Below are positions 60,070 to 64,000 of a stretch of 64,000 bases of DNA, piece by piece. How positions within the stretch are numbered: the stretch's first letter is position 1; every line of letters begins with the position of its first letter. Made by a program: the position numbers and the translations under genes. The stretch is taken from positions 62,901,078-62,965,077 of the forward strand of contig CM060312.1 of NCBI GenBank assembly GCA_030674185.1. Direction: 5' to 3'. The stretch is from Monoplex corrugatus (taxonomy: Eukaryota; Mollusca; Gastropoda; Littorinimorpha; Ranellidae). The notes beneath the pieces are model-generated. The model saw only the letters and a list, made by a program, of their open reading frames with translations. It did no database searches and was not told the origin of the DNA.

Positions 60070-60395
60070 TACTGTTATTTGTGCTTAAAGCCCACCGACC
60101 ATGTAGAGCCATATCAGGGCTATAACCGTTTCAAAATACACAATGTTTTAACAGGAAAAGGAAAAGGGAGAAGAAATTAAGTAAACATAATGCATTTGCG
60201 CACATAATCTAAGGAGACGCCCCTGGCATTGACTACTCCAATTTTATCACACGGAGAATTATTAAAAATTACCTTAATACAAATTTAAACATAACTAAGG
60301 GACACTAAAACGTGTATAAAACAGGGCCTAAATTACCTAAAATTGCTTATTTCTCGTTTTCCTAGAGCCGAAAGTGCACTTAATACATGTGCCCA
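60070..60395 (-). mobile_element. Family B retroposon, truncated
   Basis: TACTGTTATTTGTGCTTAAA, core CCCACCGACCATGTAGAGCC, through CTAGAGCCGAAAGTGCACTT and ATACATGTGCCCAATTA, where homology ends. Confidence 0.8.
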
Positions 60396-60424
60396 ATTAC
60401 AAACATTCCATTCAAGCAATGTGT

Positions 60425-60500
60425 TTCTAGGAAAAAAATGCCGGGGGTCCAGGAGCAGAGTCCCTGGTGGGGGTCTGGGGGCGTTGCCCCCAAGCTGAAG
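60425..60500. other. G/C-run segment with hairpin
   Basis: CCGGGGGTCCAGGAGCAGAG and a perfect short hairpin GGGGGC-GTT-GCCCCC at 60477-60491. It lies downstream (on the minus strand) of the zinc-finger-like relic and may be part of the same old element. Function unknown. Confidence 0.35.
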
Positions 60501-60633
60501 CATTTTAGTGTAGTAAATGGAAATTTAACCCCCTCTGGTGAAAGATAAATCAATATTTTAATAAAAGAAAAAAAGGGCACAAGCATTGTTAACAATGAAC
60601 AAAACATGCAACTTTTCCTCACTCTCTTTTGCC

Positions 60634-60845
60634 TCACCTGACAAACGAAAATTTTTGTTTGATGTCCTGAGCCTGTCGTTCGTGCTGCTTTCCTTTCAGG
60701 TGATCAACCATTGCTCGTTTACCGCCGGACTTGTAACTGATTTCCGAGCGGCAAAGTATGCTTTACCTGAGATCTTCAGTTTCTCGAAGAAACGAGTGAA
60801 CTTATTGCCATCGTACACTTCCTGCAGCCAGTCCCATTTCAAGCG
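60634..60845 (-). pseudogene. Degenerate zinc-finger-like protein fragment
   Basis: The minus strand reads RLKWDWLQEVYDGNKFTRFF, EKLKISGKAYFAARKSV and, after a 1-base frame change near 60735, YKSGGKRAMVDHLKGKQHER. GGKRAMVDHLKGKQH resembles the second half of the BED/C2H2-like fingers (GGKxxLxxHLKxxKH) found in hAT-type transposases and their domesticated relatives. The expected cysteine pair is not visible (AYFAARKS in its place). Stops bound it on both sides, so it is a dead fragment. Family assignment is tentative. Confidence 0.4.
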
Positions 60846-61128
60846 ATTTTTAGGCCTTCATCGATGTCAGCGATGGAAGCATTTAGTGGAACAAAGTCCC
60901 TACGAACACTCATATTTCAATGCGTCGATGGAACACAGAGAGTGACGCTTGTGAAACAGGATGCGTAAATCTCACGGACAGTTGCAAAAGTAAAACCGCG
61001 CATGCGCTTACGGCTTGTTTTGAGTAGTTTCGGTGATCCTAGTCCCGGTTCTCCATACTTTCAAGGATTTTTTTCCCTTTCGAGGATATCCGCGAACTTG
61101 CGGACGTTTGGATTGCCTGCAATTATCA

Positions 61129-61168
61129 ATCAATTCAATTCCTATTGCTTATAGCCCAGCCGATACTA
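61129..61168 (-). mobile_element. Family A 3'-end fragment upstream of rep
   Basis: CAATTCAATTCCTATTGCTT and ATAGCCCAGCCGATACTA match only the tail/core end of family A. The same ~35 bp recurs in the complete family A copy at 62655, so rep lies between two direct copies of this word. Confidence 0.65.
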
Positions 61169-61186
61169 TACCGCGCACTGTCTGTG

Positions 61187-61235
61187 TCTGTCCACCTCGA
61201 CTGTCACTGTCCACCCTATGACGTCACTGTCCACC
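61187..61235. promoter_or_regulatory. Iteron-like direct repeats and palindromic CRE upstream of rep
   Basis: CTGTCCACC occurs at 61188-61196, 61207-61215 and 61227-61235, spaced 19 and 20 bp. The last two are extended to GTCACTGTCCACC. TGACGTCA, a perfect cAMP-response-element-type palindrome, lies at 61219-61226. The repeats end 19 bp before the rep start codon. Short direct repeats upstream of rep are where CRESS Rep proteins bind their origin. No canonical nonanucleotide stem-loop was found next to them, so this is a candidate only. The word CTGTCCACC also occurs in the local MITE family. Confidence 0.4.
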
Positions 61236-61254
61236 CCGGCGTTAAACACGGTCG

Positions 61255-62196
61255 ATGGAAACTTCGTCGGACTCTTCGCACAAGCGAAAAAGAAAGCCCC
61301 AACTAGGGAAGCGGTGGTGCTTCACATTGAACAACTACACGGATGTCGACATTGAAAGCATTAAGCAGAAGCTTACAACAAATTGCCGCTATGCCATCGT
61401 TGGGATGGAAAACGCAAGAACTGAGACACCTCACCTACAAGGCTTCGTCCATCTCTTGGAGAGATTCACCTTTCGTAAAATCAAAGACCTTATTAGCCCG
61501 TGCGCGCACGTTGAGATGGCTCGCGGATCGGATGAACAAAACAAACGATACTGTCAGAAAGAAGGAATGGTCTGCCTCGAATTGGGAAAACCTGCTGTTG
61601 GAACAACTGAGAGGGGAGGAGGTCATACAACAGCTGAAAACTGCGCTAAAGCTGCACATTTCATGGCCGACGGAGACGGCCTCTCTACGCTTTCAGAGAA
61701 ATTTCCAGAAGCATACTCCGCTGCTATATTCCATCTCAATGCTATCAAGGAGCACGCGGCAGCTATACGCGTCAATGAGGCAAAGAAGCCGGGTATTAAT
61801 AATAAAAAAAAAAACCTATCAGGAAAACCTCTACGTGACTGGCAATACAAATTCCTTCTAGAACTGAAAGAAGAACCAGACTACAGAACCATCATTTGGT
61901 ACACTGACAAAAAAGGAGCAAGCGGCAAGGCTTTTGTCTTGTTCATGAATTGCATTCGAATCGAGAACGGAAAGTCCGCCGACATCAAACACGCATACAA
62001 AGGAGAAAGAGTCGTCATCTTCGACTTATCAAAAAGTCAGGAAGAACACTTCAATCACGAAGTACTGGAAGCTATAAAGAACGGCATACTGTTCAGTCCC
62101 AAATATGACAGCTCGATGAAAATATATGAACCCCCGCATGTAGTGGTTTTCGCAAACTGGGAACCAGACAAAAACAAACTCTCTGCAGACAGATGA
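61255..62196 (+). CDS. rep: Endogenous CRESS-DNA-virus-type Rep (HUH endonuclease + SF3 helicase), cut by an in-frame stop
   Basis: In circular single-stranded DNA viruses and related plasmids, Rep nicks the origin, becomes joined to the 5' end, and unwinds DNA for rolling-circle replication. Residues 9-20 are basic (HKRKRKPQLGKR, nuclear-localisation-like). Endonuclease motif I is CFTLNNY (22-28), motif II HLQGFVHL (60-67), and motif III YCQKEG with the nicking tyrosine (99-104). The SF3 helicase region has a P-loop-like DKKGASGKA (218-226), Walker B-like VVIFDLS (253-259) and motif C VVVFAN (296-301). The residue after the P-loop lysine is Ala, where Ser/Thr is normal. The frame ends at TGA 62194-62196 directly after SADR, where the family usually continues with Trp and a C-terminal tail. 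The start ATG is the first in frame before the basic region. No capsid gene is nearby and the flanks are host retroposons, so it is genome-integrated. A Rep-bearing plasmid origin cannot be excluded. Confidence 0.93.
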   Translation: METSSDSSHKRKRKPQLGKRWCFTLNNYTDVDIESIKQKLTTNCRYAIVGMENARTETPHLQGFVHLLERFTFRKIKDLISPCAHVEMARGSDEQNKRYCQKEGMVCLELGKPAVGTTERGGGHTTAENCAKAAHFMADGDGLSTLSEKFPEAYSAAIFHLNAIKEHAAAIRVNEAKKPGINNKKKNLSGKPLRDWQYKFLLELKEEPDYRTIIWYTDKKGASGKAFVLFMNCIRIENGKSADIKHAYKGERVVIFDLSKSQEEHFNHEVLEAIKNGILFSPKYDSSMKIYEPPHVVVFANWEPDKNKLSADR

Positions 62197-62520
62197 GACG
62201 TCAGATACCTCGACAAAGACGACCTCGACTGCAAATTGACTGATCAATTCATCGAGGGTGCCATCAAACCACCACAACAAAAGGGACCTGTCTCCATCAG
62301 CATCATGGACAGCGATGAAGAGGCTGCACCGAAGATCGTCCCAGAAGCACCACCCCACCAAACCCAGAAAGACAACCATCCGCAGGCTTCGACTTTAACC
62401 AGTTCTCCCAATACCAGCGACTGGGCTTCCTGGTTCGACGAAAATGGAGGTCAACCCCCAGACCTGGATGACAAGTTCAAAATGTTTAGACAGCAGAGAC
62501 AGACGCAGAAAAAATGTTTC
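62197..62520 (+). pseudogene. rep: In-frame C-terminal remainder of rep after the stop
   Basis: The same frame reopens immediately after the TGA with DVRYLDKDDLDCKLTDQF, then a Ser/Asp/Glu- and Pro-rich tail ending near FKMFRQQRQTQKK. This reads as the natural C-terminus of Rep, separated only by the single stop. From about 62515 composition turns T-rich and the frame, although open to 62712, no longer looks protein-like. It ends inside a retroposon. Confidence 0.75.
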
Positions 62521-62654
62521 GTTGTTTGTACACTGATTCCGATTTCGATCTTTGTCCATTCATTCTCTCGCATTTTTTCAATTGTAACTCGATTTCGCTG
62601 TTTATTGTTTTTCCGTTCTTTATTGTTGACACTATCGAATGATCTTTCTCCCAG

Positions 62655-62803
62655 ATGTTCAAGTTCATATTGCTTAAAGCCCAGCCGACTACCACAGCCA
62701 TGTCAGGGCTAACACCACGTCAAAAACGACAACCAGGGTAAGATAAAAAGACACAGCTAAAACCCATTGCTCACCGTTAATCCTGCCAGTCTAAAATGCA
62801 ATT
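62655..62803 (-). mobile_element. Family A retroposon inserted in the rep 3' flank, 10-bp TSD
   Basis: Complete short family A copy, flanked by identical TTTCTCCCAG at 62645-62654 and 62804-62813. On the minus strand it runs from ATTGCATTTTAGACTGGC to the core and an AACTTGAACAT tail. The insertion postdates the arrival of rep. Confidence 0.88.
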
Positions 62804-63026
62804 TTTCTCCCAGGTGAATCTCTGTTCTCTAGGCTCCGAAGAATGACAAGCTCTTCCATCCGACCAAGACCTTCCAGTAAGTCTGAAGAACCAGAACACT
62901 AGTCCTCCTGCAGATCCCTGCTCACTGTGATATACAAAATGGTGAAGGAGCTAGTAAAACAAAACAAAAAAAGAAAAATGCGCCAGGATGACAGTCAGCT
63001 ACAGAGAAAGAACCATTGTCAGGTTC

Positions 63027-63126
63027 ATCAAGTTCATATTGCTTATAGCCAGCCGACTACCAGAGCCATATCAGGGCTAACACCATTTCAAAAACGACAA
63101 CCAGGTTAACAAACAAAAACCATGCT
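63027..63126 (-). mobile_element. Family A retroposon, interrupted by family B
   Basis: CAAGTTCATATTGCTTATAG, core AGCCGACTACCAGAGCC and on to AAAAACCATGCT, where a family B copy is inserted. Bases 62814-63026 between the two family A copies are the original rep 3' flank and are unrecognised. Confidence 0.8.
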
Positions 63127-63312
63127 ATTGTTTGAAGCCCAGCCGACTGTGTAGAGCCATACCAGGGCTGTAACCGTTTCAAACCGCACAAAACTTCAAA
63201 AGGATAAAAGAAAAAAGAAAATTAAGAACACATGTCAATGCATTCGTGCACATAATCCAAGGACATGCCCCTGGCGTTGACCACTCTGTCCAATTTATCG
63301 CACAAGGGGATT
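63127..63312 (-). mobile_element. Truncated family B retroposon with 11-bp TSD
   Basis: ATTGTTTGAAGCCCAGCCGA, core TGTGTAGAGCCATACCAGGG, through CAATTTATCGCACAAGGGG. Flanked by AAAACCATGCT at 63116-63126 and 63313-63323. It shows 5' truncation with a preserved 3' end, as in target-primed retroposition. Confidence 0.85.
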
Positions 63313-63459
63313 AAAACCATGCTAAGATACTGAAATTATGTGCATAAAAACAAGGTTAAGATAAAGATAGCAAAGACGAAGAACTGGAACAGAAGATAAC
63401 GGCGACGAAGAATCATACAGACAAGCCACCCTAGTAAACACTACAGCCATCACTAATTT

Positions 63460-63985
63460 TTGTTGTTGTTTAAAGCCCAGCCGACTGCGAAGAGCCATAT
63501 CAGTGCTATAACCGTTTCGAAACATACACAATACTTCCACAGGGGGGTGGGGGGGGGGGGGAGGGGAGGAGGAAAAGAAAATAAAAGTACACATAGCAAT
63601 GCATTCGCGTACATTATCTAAGAAGATGCCCCTGGCGTGACCCTCCGTCCAATTTATCGCACAGGGGATTTAAAAGAAAACATACCTAAATACAAATTGA
63701 AACACAAGTAAGAACATTAAAACATGTATAAACGGGCCTAAATTACCTAAAATTACTTCCGCATATCTCATTTCACTAGAGCCAAAAATGCTTTATACAT
63801 ATACTCTGTTATCAATCCTAAGAGAAAATATGTAAGACTTTATCGAACACATACAGGTGAATGGACCAGCAAGACAAAATAAATGACAAAACAAACGAGG
63901 AAGAAAGAAACGGAGTGACAGAAAAGAGTAAATTTCTAGCACAGAACTTCCAGAAGATGGGGATACTATTTATACTGGAGAGGGG
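63460..63985 (-). mobile_element. Family B retroposon
   Basis: TTGTTGTTGTTTAAAGCCCA, core CCGACTGCGAAGAGCC, a G-rich run at 63544-63570, through GAACTTCCAGAAGATGGGGA and TTTATACTGGAGAGGG. It ends at or just before the window edge region. Confidence 0.82.
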
Positions 63986-64000
63986 AGACTACTGAACTGA

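Noticed and set aside
60586..60945. Plus-strand 119-codon frame as a possible viral capsid partner of rep
   Set aside because: No capsid-like basic N-terminus or recognisable fold; the opposite strand makes better sense as a zinc-finger relic.
61089..61104. Hairpin TCCGC-GAACTT-GCGGA as a replication origin
   Set aside because: The stem is only 5 bp, the loop lacks an origin motif, and it lies left of the family A fragment, probably outside the integrated piece.
61161..61172. GATACTATACC upstream of rep as a rolling-circle nonanucleotide
   Set aside because: It does not match TAGTATTAC-type nonamers, is not in a stem-loop, and is largely the end of a family A fragment.
1..64000. CRISPR array, rRNA genes, bacterial operons
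   Set aside because: Tandem repeats here are microsatellites, minisatellites or segmental duplications without CRISPR-like spacer organisation, and no rRNA signature was seen.

Overview
The window is repeat-dense, AT-leaning nuclear DNA of a eukaryote. It is saturated with (AC)n, (AG)n and (GACA)n microsatellites, has no recognisable housekeeping gene, and carries several families of retroposons, LINE relics, MITEs and DNA transposons. The repeat types (tRNA-headed SINEs, SINE-like retroposons with short repeat tails, AC/AG-rich intergenic DNA) suggest a marine mollusc, probably a gastropod. This is inference; no species marker is present.

Layout. 1-9 kb: minisatellites, microsatellites and a locally duplicated ~0.8 kb block (6.4-8.0 kb). 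9.6-34.7 kb: a tandem segmental array of four copies of a 5-8 kb non-coding unit (here U0-U3). U0 is old, diverged and interrupted by LINE pieces; U1 and U2 are nearly identical; U3 is moderately diverged with an internal deletion. All of U1-U3 carry the same older insertions (a piggyBac-like MITE, a tRNA-type SINE and a family B retroposon), so these predate the duplications. U1 alone contains a complete Tc1-like transposon. 34.7-41.9 kb: microsatellites, nested LINE relics, SINEs. 41.95-43.57 kb: a second complete copy of the same Tc1-like element, in the opposite orientation. 43.6-60 kb: retroposons, paired MITEs, microsatellites and long stretches without recognisable features. 60.6-62.8 kb: a degenerate zinc-finger-like fragment, then an endogenous CRESS-DNA-virus-type replication gene (rep). 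62.8-64 kb: nested retroposons.

The window has three convincing protein-coding entities: two intact Tc1-like transposases (342 aa, DD34E) in identical-length 1617-bp elements with TA target duplications, and one Rep-like protein (HUH endonuclease plus SF3 helicase, 313 codons before an in-frame stop). The Rep locus is the most unusual feature. All three endonuclease motifs and the helicase domain are legible, iteron-like direct repeats lie just upstream, and its 3' flank was later hit by a SINE-like retroposon with a 10-bp target duplication. Two abundant retroposon families (called A and B here) share a ~35-bp core but have different tails, and both show target-site duplications, suggesting mobilisation by a common LINE machinery. 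A 185-bp TTAA-flanked MITE family consists of one palindromic MITE nested inside another.
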